From Actinomycetota bacterium (GTDB lineage Bacteria > Actinomycetota > Acidimicrobiia > Acidimicrobiales > Ilumatobacteraceae), in NCBI GenBank assembly GCA_026393535.1, contig JAPKZY010000019.1, forward strand, positions 1-43,874: 43,874 nt of DNA. The letters run 5' to 3'. A program made the translations under genes and the position numbers. The notes under the pieces were generated by a model. It did no database searches and was not told the origin of the DNA. It saw only the letters and a list, made by a program, of their open reading frames with translations. Below, piece by piece: positions 16,045 through 25,219 of the stretch. How positions within the stretch are numbered: the first letter of the stretch is position 1; each line of letters starts with the position of its first letter.

Positions 16045-17427
16045 ATGGACCCCTCTGACTCTGAAGAGATTCAACACCTCGCTCAGCGTCACCTCTGGGG
16101 TCACTTCACTCGCCTCGCTGGCGTTCAGCGAGATGGGCTGCCAATTATTGATCACGGTAAGGGCGCCTATGTGTTCGACGCTCAAGGACGCAAGTACCTC
16201 GACGGACTCAGCGGCCTCTTCACTGTCAACGTCGGTCACGGACGCACGGAACTTGCTGAAGCAGCTCGTGCACAGACCGAGAAACTCGCATATTTCCCAA
16301 TCTGGAACTACGCAACGGAACCAGCTGCGCGGCTTGCAGGCAAACTGGCAGACCTTGCGCCCGGCAATCTCAACCGTGTCTTTTTTACAACCAGTGGTGG
16401 TGAAGCAGTTGAAGCGGCATGGAAATTGGCCATTCAATACTTTGCACTTATCGGACAACCGAAGCGCCGCAAAGTGATTAGTCGTGACTACTCGTACCAC
16501 GGCACATCGATGGGTGCTCTATCCATCACAGGAATTCAAGCATTACGAGAACCATTCGAACCGCTTTTACCGAATGCTCTCAAGATTCGCAATACGAACC
16601 ACTACCGGTGCGACACATGTTCTCACATCGATGCATGCGCGCTTGACTGTGCCGATGATTTAGAACGTCGAATACTTGAAGAAGGCCCAGACACCATCGC
16701 AATAGTGATTATGGAACCAGTGCAAAACACTGGCGGAGCATTGGTGCCACCAGACGGATATTGGAAACGTGTACGCGAGACGTGCAGCAAATATGGAATT
16801 TTGCTTGTGTCAGACGAAGTGATTTGCGCATTTGGCCGACTTGGCCACATGTTTGGCTCTGACAGATTCGGATACCAGCCGGACATGATTACTTTCGCAA
16901 AGGGAGTTACAAGCGGTTACTCCCCTCTCGGCGGAGTTCTGGTCAGCGATGCCATTGCTGCACCATTCCTTGAGGACGGAAACAATGTCTTCTTGCATGG
17001 GCACACTTTCGGTGGACACCCTGTCAGTTGCGCCGTTGCGCTTGCAAACATCAACATCCTTGAACGTGAAGATCTATGCGGAAACGTATTGCGACACGAA
17101 GCATTATTTGACGACGTAATGGCATCACTTGGTGAATTGCCAATTGTGGGCGACGTGAGAGGATGCGGTTATTTCCGTGTCGCTGAATTAGTTCGCGATG
17201 CAGAAACCGGTGAGACATTCTCTGACGAAGAAAGTGAATGGCTCTTACGCACAGTGGTATCTCCCATGATTTATGACGCTGGGCTTATTTGTCGTGCAGA
17301 CGACCGCGCAGACCCTGTCATCGTGCTGTCACCAACACTTGTATGTGGCGAACCAGAACTTGAATTTATTCGGTCAACACTGACAACAGTTTTTACTGAG
17401 GCCTGGCGTCAATACCAGAACCGGTAG
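16045..17427 (+). CDS. Class III omega-aminotransferase, probably putrescine:pyruvate (SpuC-like)
   Basis: A PLP enzyme of 460 residues. The PLP Lys is in TFAKGVTSGYSPLGG, the phosphate-binding SGGEAVEAAWKLA and SRDYSYHGTSMGALS sit upstream, and the Asp in LVSDEVICAFGR pairs with the PLP ring nitrogen. A four-Cys stretch near 190 (RCDTCSHIDACALDCA) resembles that of many SpuC-type omega-aminotransferases. Family members use putrescine, beta-alanine or GABA with pyruvate as acceptor. I favour putrescine because potABCD is divergent to it and an aminobutyraldehyde dehydrogenase gene is convergent with it at six bases. A beta-alanine or GABA aminotransferase is the alternative. Confidence 0.82.
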   Translation: MDPSDSEEIQHLAQRHLWGHFTRLAGVQRDGLPIIDHGKGAYVFDAQGRKYLDGLSGLFTVNVGHGRTELAEAARAQTEKLAYFPIWNYATEPAARLAGKLADLAPGNLNRVFFTTSGGEAVEAAWKLAIQYFALIGQPKRRKVISRDYSYHGTSMGALSITGIQALREPFEPLLPNALKIRNTNHYRCDTCSHIDACALDCADDLERRILEEGPDTIAIVIMEPVQNTGGALVPPDGYWKRVRETCSKYGILLVSDEVICAFGRLGHMFGSDRFGYQPDMITFAKGVTSGYSPLGGVLVSDAIAAPFLEDGNNVFLHGHTFGGHPVSCAVALANINILEREDLCGNVLRHEALFDDVMASLGELPIVGDVRGCGYFRVAELVRDAETGETFSDEESEWLLRTVVSPMIYDAGLICRADDRADPVIVLSPTLVCGEPELEFIRSTLTTVFTEAWRQYQNR

Positions 17428-17433
17428 AGCGGT

Positions 17434-18861
17434 TTAGCTCTCGAGGTTTGCCATTACATGCTTGATGCGCGTGTAGTCATCAAGTGCATAGGCCGACAAA
17501 TCTTTCCCGTATCCGGACTTTTTGTAACCACCGTGAGGCATCTCAGCAACAACGGGGATATGCGTGTTGATCCAGACGCAACCAAAGTCAAGATGTTTTG
17601 CCATGCGCATTGCACGACCGAAGTCACGAGTCCACACTGACGACGCAAGCCCATACTCAACTCCGTTAGCCCAACGCAACGCTTCATCTTCATCTGAGAA
17701 TCGCTGCACAGTAATAACCGGTCCAAAGATTTCGTTTTGGATCATCTCGTCATCTTGCTTCAGGTCTGCAATGACAGTTGGCGTAAAAAAGTACCCGTCG
17801 TTACCTTGACGTTCTCCACCCGTGACAACGCGGGCATGCTTTGGTGTGCGATCGACAAATCCCGCGACACGAGCAAGTTGACTCTGATTATTCAAGGGGC
17901 CAAAGGCCGCTTCAAGGTCTTTCGGACCACCTGTGCGCGTGGCAGCAGCTTGCTCAGCAAGTGCGGCTACGAACTCTGCATAAATCTTCGGGCCACACAC
18001 CACTCGTGTAGCTGCAGTGCAGTCTTGTCCAGCGTTGAAATAGCCCGCTGCAGCAATACCGGCAGCCGCCGCTTCAATGTCTGCATCATCAAACACAATG
18101 ACGGGCGCCTTACCACCTAGTTCAAGATGCACTCGCTTCAAACTTTTTGCAGCAGCTTCGGCTACTTCAATACCAGCGCGAACAGATCCGGTGACAGACA
18201 CCATGGAAGGAATGTCATGAGTCACCATTGCTCGACCGGTATCACGATCGCCACAAATGACGTTCAATACGCCTGCTGGCAAAAACTCTGCTGCGATTTC
18301 GGCAAGCAGGGTTGTTGACGCTGGAGTCGTATCAGACGGCTTCAACACCACCGCGTTACCTGCAGCAATTGCTGGCGCGAATTTCCAGACGGCCATCATC
18401 ATCGGATAATTCCATGGTGCAACTTGTGCACACACACCTATTGGTTCGCGACGAATCATTGATGTCATGTTTGCCATGTACTCAGCAGTTGCTTTACCTT
18501 CCAGCATTCGTGCTGCTCCGGCAAAGAAACGAATCTGGTCGACCATGGGAGGAATTTCCTCACTCATGGTGAGCGCAATCGGCTTGCCCGTGTTCAGCAC
18601 TTCAGCAGCAACTATTTCTTCAGCGCGTGCTTCGATGGCATCTGCAATGCGATACAACGCCAACGAACGTTCCGACGGAGTTGTTTGACCCCATGACTTG
18701 AACGCATGCGCAGCGGCCTTCATGGCACGGTCAACATCTGCGGCACCGCTTAGGGCTGCCTCACCGTATTGCTGTCCAGTAGACGGGTCGATAATGGCGG
18801 TTGTCTGACCATCACTCGCATCAACGTATTCACCATTAATAAAGTTCTTGAAACTCTTCAT
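17434..18861 (-). CDS. Gamma-aminobutyraldehyde dehydrogenase
   Basis: An NAD(P)-dependent aldehyde dehydrogenase of 475 residues. The catalytic Cys is in [11 protein letters not shown] and the general base Glu in LELGGKAP; the N-terminal Rossmann domain has [16 protein letters not shown] and VTGSVRAG. The C-terminal [15 protein letters not shown] with [12 protein letters not shown] is typical of the PatD/Prr type, which oxidises 4-aminobutanal to GABA. Betaine aldehyde or other amino-aldehydes are possible substrates. It sits tail to tail with the aminotransferase gene and divergent from alanine dehydrogenase. A weaker box AATCCT lies six bases before the ATG. Confidence 0.88.
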   Translation of the reverse strand: MKSFKNFINGEYVDASDGQTTAIIDPSTGQQYGEAALSGAADVDRAMKAAAHAFKSWGQTTPSERSLALYRIADAIEARAEEIVAAEVLNTGKPIALTMSEEIPPMVDQIRFFAGAARMLEGKATAEYMANMTSMIRREPIGVCAQVAPWNYPMMMAVWKFAPAIAAGNAVVLKPSDTTPASTTLLAEIAAEFLPAGVLNVICGDRDTGRAMVTHDIPSMVSVTGSVRAGIEVAEAAAKSLKRVHLELGGKAPVIVFDDADIEAAAAGIAAAGYFNAGQDCTAATRVVCGPKIYAEFVAALAEQAAATRTGGPKDLEAAFGPLNNQSQLARVAGFVDRTPKHARVVTGGERQGNDGYFFTPTVIADLKQDDEMIQNEIFGPVITVQRFSDEDEALRWANGVEYGLASSVWTRDFGRAMRMAKHLDFGCVWINTHIPVVAEMPHGGYKKSGYGKDLSAYALDDYTRIKHVMANLES

Positions 18862-18918
18862 GTTCTAAGGATTCCACATATCCCACCATGCCGTCCACAC
18901 TCCACCCATTTAGTGAGA

Positions 18919-18924
18919 TATACC
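18919..18924 (+). promoter_or_regulatory. Possible -10 box of ald
   Basis: TATACC lies seven bases before the ald ATG with no Shine-Dalgarno between. The last base is C rather than the favoured T, so the call is weaker than others in the window. Confidence 0.35.
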
Positions 18925-18931
18925 TATTGGT

Positions 18932-20059
18932 ATGACAGAAATCCTTTCTATTGGAGTTCCTCGAGAAGTAAAGATCGCTGAAGGTCGAGTGGCGATGACT
19001 CCGGACGGTGTCAGAGAATGCGAGCGTTACGGCATAGCCGTGTGCGTGGAAACTGGCGCTGGCGAAGGTGCCTCTATTTCAGATTCAGACTTTGTTGCGG
19101 CTGGAGCGACAATTGTTCCCACTGCTGCTGACGCATGGGCGCAACCGATGGTGGTGAAGGTTAAGGAACCAAAGAAAGAAGAGTTCGGTTTCCTTCGCCG
19201 CGACCTCACGTTGTTTACGTACTTGCACCTGGCGGCATACCCGGACGTTGCTAGAGCTCTCATTACCGCAGGCACCACATCGTTTGCATACGAGACAGTA
19301 CAAATGCCAGATGCCTCACTGCCGTTGCTCGCACCAATGAGCGAAGTGGCGGGCCGATTGGCGCCGCAAATGGGAGCGCACTTCTTGGAGTCTCACAATG
19401 GCGGACGCGGAGTATTGATGGGTGGAGCGCCCGGAGTGCGTCCCGCCAAGGTTGTTGTACTCGGCGCTGGAAATGTCGGCTGGAATGCTGCGTGGATTGC
19501 AGCAGGCATGGAGGCAGAAGTAATTTTGATTGACAAGAACATTGATCGCTTGCGATACGTAGACCAGATACATCGGGGCAGAATTTCCACTCTCGCATCT
19601 AATCGCGGTTCCATTGAACGAAGCGTGCTAGATGCAGACCTTGTTATCGGAGCCGTGTTAGTTGCAGGTGGTAGAGCGCCGGTAGTTGTGAGCGAAGACA
19701 TGGTTCGGTCAATGAAGCGTGGCGCTGTCATTGTTGACGTGGCCGTAGACCAAGGCGGATGTATTGAAACCACACACGAGACAACACATACAGACCCCGT
19801 TTATGTGCAGCACGGTGTCGTGCACTACGCCGTAGGCAATATGCCAGGCGCCGTTTCACACACAAGTACGTATGCGCTGACAAACGTTACGTTGCCGTAT
19901 CAGTTAGAAATCGCTCGAAGTGGCGCGCGAAACGCTGTTGAAAAGAATCCTGCTCTTGCGCACGGGCTCAGCACTCACCATGGTCATGTGACCTACGAGG
20001 CAGTAGCTACTGCTCTCTCCCTACCGTTCGTTACGCCGCAGGACGCTGTCAGGGAATAG
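18932..20059 (+). CDS. ald: Alanine dehydrogenase
   Basis: Catalyses the reversible NAD-dependent deamination of L-alanine to pyruvate and ammonium. The 375 residues show the family N-terminus GVPREVKIAEGRVAMTP, the substrate-binding Lys in VVKVKEPKKEEF, the catalytic His in YLHLAAYPDV, and the NAD loop VLGAGNVGWNAAW. HYAVGNMPGAVSHTSTYAL near the C-terminus is diagnostic. Position suggests a role in recycling alanine made by the aminotransferase, returning pyruvate and freeing nitrogen. Its TAG stop forms the start of the -10 box of the following P450 gene. Confidence 0.95.
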   Translation: MTEILSIGVPREVKIAEGRVAMTPDGVRECERYGIAVCVETGAGEGASISDSDFVAAGATIVPTAADAWAQPMVVKVKEPKKEEFGFLRRDLTLFTYLHLAAYPDVARALITAGTTSFAYETVQMPDASLPLLAPMSEVAGRLAPQMGAHFLESHNGGRGVLMGGAPGVRPAKVVVLGAGNVGWNAAWIAAGMEAEVILIDKNIDRLRYVDQIHRGRISTLASNRGSIERSVLDADLVIGAVLVAGGRAPVVVSEDMVRSMKRGAVIVDVAVDQGGCIETTHETTHTDPVYVQHGVVHYAVGNMPGAVSHTSTYALTNVTLPYQLEIARSGARNAVEKNPALAHGLSTHHGHVTYEAVATALSLPFVTPQDAVRE

Positions 20060-20062
20060 GTT
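20057..20062 (+). promoter_or_regulatory. -10 box of the P450 gene, made partly of the ald stop codon
   Basis: TAGGTT, six bases, then ATG 20069. The first three bases are the TAG stop of ald. The P450 gene thus need not depend on ald read-through. Confidence 0.45.
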
Positions 20063-20068
20063 GTAGCG

Positions 20069-21289
20069 ATGGCATCGCTTGCAACTGACCTACAAATCCC
20101 CAAAGTCCCATTCGTTATGGATCAGCAACGGTCTGATCGTCATGCTCTACTGCGAGAGATAGCGAAAGACAGTTGGCTCGCTCGTACCGACATCGGATAT
20201 TCCGTCCTTACATACGACGCCGTCATGGGAATACTGCGTGACAAGCGCTGGCATTCGGCCACCGGCATGGTTGCCCAACTCCAAGGCATTACCGATGAAG
20301 CATTTCTCAGTCGCCGCCAAGTTTCTATTTTGAACGCCGAAGGTGACGTGCATGTTCGCTTGCGTCGCCTTGTAGCGCCAGCATTCTCACCACGCAGTGC
20401 AGACCGACTTCGCCCTTTCATGCGCGAGACCGTGAATTCACTTCTCGACCCGTTTACCGCTTCCGGCAAAGCCGAAGTGGTACGCGATATTTGCGAGCCA
20501 TACCCCATTCCCATTATTTGTGAGTTGTTGGGTGCACCAAAAGAAGACTGGAAACTCTTTAGTCGACTTGCCACTGAGATCTTGCTGATCTTTAGCCAAA
20601 ATTTGACACAGAATATGTCTGTTTTCCTGGCCGCACAACAAGAACTTGAAAAATACACAGAAGGACTCATTGAGAAACGCAGAAGTGTGCCAGCCGATGA
20701 CCTCATCACAGATCTCATCGCGGCAGAAGAAGCAGGGGACAAACTCAATACAGAAGAACTCACGATGATGGTGGACGCTGTCATTGTGGGCGGTACTGAT
20801 ACCACTCGAAATCAATTAGGTCTCGCACTCGCACTGTTTGCTGAATACCCAGAACAGTGGGCACTACTTGGCAAAGACCCGTCACTTGCACAACGCGCAG
20901 TTGAAGAAGTGCTGCGATTCTCTGGCGCAGTTGGCGGCACTATTCGTTTTGCATCAGAAGATATTGAATACAACGGAGTGCTTTTCCCTAAGGGAACCTT
21001 TATGAGCACATCAATGAGCACTGGAAATTACGACAAATCAGTCTTTCCTACACCAGAAACGTTTGACATCACTCGCGAACCAGTTGGTCAACCACACTTG
21101 TCGCTAGGCGCCGGAATTCATTATTGCCTTGGAGCATCGCTTGCTCGCGCGGAACTACAAGAGGCGTTCACGGTGTTGTCACAACGAATGCTGAACTTAG
21201 AACTCGATGGTCCCGTTATCTACAAACCATCAAATGTTGGCATTTTTGGGCCAGCATCACTTCCAGTGAAGTTCACTCCATCGCGCTAG
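20069..21289 (+). CDS. Cytochrome P450
   Basis: A soluble bacterial class I P450 of 406 residues. The heme-ligand Cys is in LGAGIHYCLGASLARAE, with Leu where most members have Phe at the start of the motif. The I-helix oxygen-activation motif is VGGTDTTRNQ and the K-helix ExxR is EEVLR. Substrate unknown; no ferredoxin or reductase gene is adjacent. Nine bases after ald, but likely with its own promoter. Its stop overlaps the convergent zinc-ribbon gene by four bases. Confidence 0.95.
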   Translation: MASLATDLQIPKVPFVMDQQRSDRHALLREIAKDSWLARTDIGYSVLTYDAVMGILRDKRWHSATGMVAQLQGITDEAFLSRRQVSILNAEGDVHVRLRRLVAPAFSPRSADRLRPFMRETVNSLLDPFTASGKAEVVRDICEPYPIPIICELLGAPKEDWKLFSRLATEILLIFSQNLTQNMSVFLAAQQELEKYTEGLIEKRRSVPADDLITDLIAAEEAGDKLNTEELTMMVDAVIVGGTDTTRNQLGLALALFAEYPEQWALLGKDPSLAQRAVEEVLRFSGAVGGTIRFASEDIEYNGVLFPKGTFMSTSMSTGNYDKSVFPTPETFDITREPVGQPHLSLGAGIHYCLGASLARAELQEAFTVLSQRMLNLELDGPVIYKPSNVGIFGPASLPVKFTPSR

Positions 21290-21456
21290 TCGCAGCAACT
21301 ATCTCGCCAACCACACGTGCGGCATTTGAAGTGAGCATGTTCTGGCGTGAGATCACCCGTACATAACGGACACTCAGCGAATGTGCCGTACCGAGTACGG
21401 CAACTATCAGCATTTGTTGTTGGGGCCGTCACTGTGGTCGGTGAATCTATTTGCAC
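21286..21456 (-). CDS. Small zinc-ribbon protein
   Basis: A 56-residue frame on the minus strand between the P450 and MFS genes. The N-terminal half is Thr/Asp/Pro rich and probably disordered. The C-terminal half has two Cys pairs, ECPLC and KCRTCGW, twelve residues apart in a zinc-ribbon layout, and ends RDSCCD. This ending (Gly-Trp, then a charged residue, then Asp-Ser-Cys-Cys) recurs in short actinobacterial zinc-ribbon proteins of unknown function. An in-frame TGA upstream limits the frame; GTG 21454-21456 is the likely start, preceded at six bases by AATAAT. It could bind nucleic acid or a partner protein, but nothing fixes this. Confidence 0.7.
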   Translation of the reverse strand: MQIDSPTTVTAPTTNADSCRTRYGTFAECPLCTGDLTPEHAHFKCRTCGWRDSCCD

Positions 21457-21462
21457 ACTGTC

Positions 21463-21468
21463 ATTATT
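21463..21468 (-). promoter_or_regulatory. Possible -10 box of the zinc-ribbon gene
   Basis: Minus-strand AATAAT, six bases, then GTG. It keeps the two most conserved -10 bases (A at 2, T at 6) and supports the chosen start. Confidence 0.35.
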
Positions 21469-21542
21469 GTCACATTCAGCCCTTCACGCGTGGACCAATA
21501 CGCCAAACGCCTGCCGCGAGAAGTATCGTCGCAGTGTCCCCT

Positions 21543-22805
21543 ATGAGCCCCACCCCGCAACCACGCCGCACAGACCGTAAACCTGGCACCATCAGTGCGG
21601 CACTGAGTTACCGAGATTTCCGTGTGATGTGGATCAGCAGTTTTCTGTCGAGCATCGGAGTGTGGATGCAGCAAGTAATCTTGCCTGCCTACATTTATTC
21701 ACGAACCGGTAGTGCCTCGACGGTGGCGTTATTCACTCTTGCCCAACTGGGACCTTTGCTTCTTTTGTCCATTCCTGCTGGGGTGATGGCCGACAAATTT
21801 GACCGCCGCAATTGGCTGATATTCGCACAATGTATACAGATGGCAGGGTCAGTGTTGCTCGGCTTCCTCACATCTGTCGATAGCTCAATTGCACTTCTCT
21901 TTTGCGCTCAACTCACTGTCGGCATTGGCAATTCATTCAATGCTCCTGCATTTTCTGCGGTCTTGCCAAGCTTGGTACGCCCAGAGGACCTCGGCGGATC
22001 CATCAGTTTGTCGTCTACATCAGTCAATGGTTCGCGAGTAGTTGGCCCAATCCTCGCTGCACTATTGATGCATTGGGGTGTCACCACTTCGCAGGTGTTT
22101 TTCATCAACTCCTGCACCTATCTCATTGTGATGTCAGCAGTTATTCGCATTGCGCTACCTGTAGCAAAACGCACTCAAGAATCTGGGTGGCAATCATTAA
22201 CACTAGGAATTCGCACCGCACGCGCCCGCCCTGTACTGCGCAGATTACTGATAACTATGTTTTCATTTTCGCTTTTTAGTCTCCCCTTTGTCGGACTATT
22301 TCCCGCCGTTGCTGACCTCACATTTGGCATCAAACCACGTACGCCGGTGTATAAATGGCTCTACGCCACATGGGGACTTGGGGCAATGTTCGGAGCGCTT
22401 GCAATTGGCACGGTGCTAGCAGGAGTTGACAAGAGAAAGGCCGCACGCGGAGGGTTTGTTTGTTTTGCAATCTTTATGACCGCATTTGCCTCTGTGCGTT
22501 CCACTCCCCTTGCCTTTACCACAGGGTTTTTTCTCGGAGCGTCCTATTTTTCAACGACAACTGCCCTGATGACAATTCTACAAAGTCGCCTTGAAATGGA
22601 GATTCGTGCTCGTGTGTTGTCGTTGTGGTTTATGGCGTTTGGTGGGACAATTCCAATTGGAAACTTGATATTCGGCCCAATTATGGACCGCATCGGATCA
22701 CGTCCGGTTTTATTGTTTGGTGCGGCTTGGGCTTTGTTTCTCGCGTGGTTCTGCAATATCGAAAAGATTGACCAACCCGTTGACTCTCAGCCCATCAAGG
22801 CCTGA
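21543..22805 (+). CDS. MFS exporter (MFS_3/EntS-like)
   Basis: A 420-residue major facilitator protein with about twelve hydrophobic helices. It opens with SYRDFRVMWISSFLSSIG and has the loop 2-3 motif GVMADKFDRRNWL typical of MFS_3 members, which include siderophore and drug exporters. The frame is open for 162 bases further upstream, but that extension is Cys/His rich, unlike a transporter N-terminus, and overlaps the zinc-ribbon gene; ATG 21543 (MSPTPQPRRT) is the natural start. Substrate unknown. The last 19 bases overlap convergent murF. Confidence 0.87.
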   Translation: MSPTPQPRRTDRKPGTISAALSYRDFRVMWISSFLSSIGVWMQQVILPAYIYSRTGSASTVALFTLAQLGPLLLLSIPAGVMADKFDRRNWLIFAQCIQMAGSVLLGFLTSVDSSIALLFCAQLTVGIGNSFNAPAFSAVLPSLVRPEDLGGSISLSSTSVNGSRVVGPILAALLMHWGVTTSQVFFINSCTYLIVMSAVIRIALPVAKRTQESGWQSLTLGIRTARARPVLRRLLITMFSFSLFSLPFVGLFPAVADLTFGIKPRTPVYKWLYATWGLGAMFGALAIGTVLAGVDKRKAARGGFVCFAIFMTAFASVRSTPLAFTTGFFLGASYFSTTTALMTILQSRLEMEIRARVLSLWFMAFGGTIPIGNLIFGPIMDRIGSRPVLLFGAAWALFLAWFCNIEKIDQPVDSQPIKA

Positions 22806-24106
22806 ACGACTCGTTCTGTTGCCGCAACGCGCGACCCCTTAACTAGTACAGCAGTGTTTGAATCAAGACCACCCAAAGTGTTTGCTACATCGGTCAGTGA
22901 CAACGCATTAGTTCCATAGAGGTCGGTCTCTAACGCAAGTAATTCGATTCCTAATTGCCCACATAATGTTGCAATCTCCTGATGTGCCATGTCTGAATGA
23001 AGTACTTCAGCCATAACTCCCAGCACCGCATATTTCTGCTTGGCAGACGTCTCTGCCACCGTACGTAATGCAGCAGCAACTGACACTGGGTTTGCGTTAT
23101 ACGAATCATCAAGAATGCGAATTCCATTACGACCAACAACCCATTGCATGCGTTGGCTAGAACTTTGTGTATTAGATAGCGCCTCAACACACTGTGCAAT
23201 TCCGATTCCACACGTAATGCCAACTGCAACTGCAGAAGCAGCATTTGATGCCATGTGAATTCCCGGCAGTGGGACTACACCTACTGCACTCTGAACCCCC
23301 GTGGTGAAACGCACCGTGCAACATCCGCGGTCATCCACAGAGACAATCTCCCATCGAACAGAAGCAGTTTCAGAAGATCCAAAGGTCATGACGCGAGCTG
23401 AAATACCGTGCACAGTTTTCATTGCATTGACAGAGTCTGAATTAACAATTGCCACTCCCGACGGCGGCAAGGCCATGAACAGTTCAGCTTTGGCGCGAAC
23501 TACTCCTTCGATTCCACCCACTCGCTCGCTATGTGCATCACCAACTTCAGTAATGACGCCAATCTGCGGATGACCAACGTCGCACAACCTGGCAATTTCA
23601 CCGAGGCCGCGCATTCCCATCTCTAACACCAAAGCGTCGCACGCATCTGGTGCATTGACAATCGTGACTGGTACTCCGATGTCGTTGTTCAATGACTTCT
23701 CAGGCCCATGCGCATTCGCGAACTGCGATTGCAAAACGGCCAGCACTAAATCTTTCGTACTCGTTTTGCCGACTGAACCAGTAATACCAATGACACGACC
23801 GTTAAGAGTTGTTGCGAGCCGGCCTCGACAATGATTACCAAGCGCGGTTAATGCTGCATCGCAATCATCAACTTCGACACATGTCAAAGCATCGATAGAT
23901 TTTCCTCGCTGCACGATGGCAAATGGTGCACCAGCAGTAACTGCGTCACGAAGATAATCATGACCATCCGCTTCGCCGCCCAATGCCACAAATGCTTGGC
24001 CGTGGCGCAGGGTTCGAGAATCAAAAGCAATGCCGGATGCCTCACAATCAAGCCCCACAAGCGTTCCGTGAGCAACTGATGCCACTTCAGAGGCGGTGAT
24101 GAGCAT
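22787..24106 (-). CDS. murF: UDP-MurNAc-tripeptide:D-Ala-D-Ala ligase MurF
   Basis: MurF adds D-Ala-D-Ala to the UDP-MurNAc-tripeptide, the last cytosolic step of the peptidoglycan precursor. The 439 residues contain the three Mur ligase domains: an N-terminal substrate domain (residues 1-100, DSRTLRHGQAFVALGGE), the ATPase core with P-loop GITGSVGKTSTKD and EMGMRGLGEIARL, and the C-terminal Rossmann-like domain starting near RILDDSYNANP. It is divergent from ddl, whose product it uses, across only 33 bases. TAGGGT lies six bases before the ATG. Confidence 0.95.
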   Translation of the reverse strand: MLITASEVASVAHGTLVGLDCEASGIAFDSRTLRHGQAFVALGGEADGHDYLRDAVTAGAPFAIVQRGKSIDALTCVEVDDCDAALTALGNHCRGRLATTLNGRVIGITGSVGKTSTKDLVLAVLQSQFANAHGPEKSLNNDIGVPVTIVNAPDACDALVLEMGMRGLGEIARLCDVGHPQIGVITEVGDAHSERVGGIEGVVRAKAELFMALPPSGVAIVNSDSVNAMKTVHGISARVMTFGSSETASVRWEIVSVDDRGCCTVRFTTGVQSAVGVVPLPGIHMASNAASAVAVGITCGIGIAQCVEALSNTQSSSQRMQWVVGRNGIRILDDSYNANPVSVAAALRTVAETSAKQKYAVLGVMAEVLHSDMAHQEIATLCGQLGIELLALETDLYGTNALSLTDVANTLGGLDSNTAVLVKGSRVAATERVVQALMG

Positions 24107-24112
24107 GGAACG

Positions 24113-24118
24113 ACCCTA
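24113..24118 (-). promoter_or_regulatory. -10 box of murF, leaderless
   Basis: Minus-strand TAGGGT, six bases (CGTTCC), then ATG 24106. Eight bases separate it from the oppositely directed ddl box. Confidence 0.5.
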
Positions 24119-24126
24119 GTGGCGAG

Positions 24127-24132
24127 TACCGT
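24127..24132 (+). promoter_or_regulatory. -10 box of ddl, leaderless
   Basis: Plus-strand TACCGT, seven bases (CTTACCG), then ATG 24140. Its -35 region would fall on the murF start codon. It supports ATG 24140 over the upstream GTG at 24119. Confidence 0.5.
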
Positions 24133-24139
24133 CTTACCG

Positions 24140-25219
24140 ATGGACACCACCGACCGGCGCACCACCCTTGTGGTCATTTTTGGTGGGCAATCTGCAGAAC
24201 ATGACGTGAGTTGTGTGACCGCAGCTCATGTCCTTCGCGCAGCGAACCCGGACACCTATCGCACAGTGCCTGTTGGCATTGCCCGCGACGGAAGATGGCA
24301 CCTGCCTGATATGGCCGAACTACCTCACGGTGGTGTTGACCCTGCATCGGTACCAACACATCTGATTGCTACAGGAACAGTGACTACATCAACAGTTGTT
24401 TCCCTGTTGGCCGAATCTGGCCCCATCGTTGTGATGCCTCTCCTTCATGGTCCACTCGGCGAAGATGGAACAATCCAGGGACTCTTAGAAATGCTCGATC
24501 TTCCCTATGTCGGTAGCGCGGTCTTAGCAAGCGCAGTTGCAATGGATAAAGGCGTCTCGAAGTCTCTTTTTGCACACGCGGGAATTCCGCAAGCACGACA
24601 TGCCACATTGCGAGAAGACGCAGTGACGACTGAACCCCTGAACGACGTTGTTCTTTCTCTTGGCTTTCCGATGTTTGTAAAGCCAGCCAACATGGGCTCT
24701 TCCGTTGGTGTTTCAAAAGCACATGACCTAGATGAACTTGGCGCAGCGATACAGCTCGCTGCTTCCTATGACCAGTGGATTGTGTGTGAAGAAGCAATAG
24801 TCGGAAGAGAGATTGAAGTTGCAGTTATTGGTAACCGCACTCCTCGTGCTTCAGTTGCCGGTGAAATAACTCCTGGCAATGACTTCTACGACTACGAAGA
24901 CAAATACGTCACCGATGCTGCGACTCTGAATATTCCAGCACGACTTACATCTGAACAATCTGATGCTGTTCGTGCGTTAGCAATCGCAGCCTACGAAGCG
25001 TTGCATTGTGAAGGAATGGCACGAGTTGATTTCTTCTTTGAAGAAAACGGTCGCGGTTTTCTCTGTAACGAAATAAACACAATTCCTGGCTTCACACCAA
25101 TATCGATGTACCCGAAGTTGTGGGCGGCCTCAGGTTTGTCCTACCCCGACCTCATTGACGAGTTAATTGTTCATGCACTAGAACGTCACGGTCGACGCAA
25201 GCGCAACACGACGCACTAA
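24140..25219 (+). CDS. ddl: D-alanine-D-alanine ligase
   Basis: An ATP-grasp ligase that makes D-Ala-D-Ala for MurF, 359 residues from ATG 24140. N-terminal FGGQSAEHDVS binds the first D-Ala; ATP-grasp elements are KPANMGSSVGVSKAHD, CEEAIVGREIEVAV and FYDYEDKYV; the metal and second substrate site is NEINTIPGFTPISMYP. The Tyr of YDYEDKY in the omega loop is the type for D-Ala-D-Ala rather than D-Ala-D-Lac ligases. The end overlaps the convergent LysM gene by four bases. Confidence 0.95.
   Translation: MDTTDRRTTLVVIFGGQSAEHDVSCVTAAHVLRAANPDTYRTVPVGIARDGRWHLPDMAELPHGGVDPASVPTHLIATGTVTTSTVVSLLAESGPIVVMPLLHGPLGEDGTIQGLLEMLDLPYVGSAVLASAVAMDKGVSKSLFAHAGIPQARHATLREDAVTTEPLNDVVLSLGFPMFVKPANMGSSVGVSKAHDLDELGAAIQLAASYDQWIVCEEAIVGREIEVAVIGNRTPRASVAGEITPGNDFYDYEDKYVTDAATLNIPARLTSEQSDAVRALAIAAYEALHCEGMARVDFFFEENGRGFLCNEINTIPGFTPISMYPKLWAASGLSYPDLIDELIVHALERHGRRKRNTTH

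Noticed and set aside
21381-21542. N-terminal extension of the MFS exporter
   Set aside because: Cys/His-rich, atypical for a transporter, and it is antisense to the zinc-ribbon gene.
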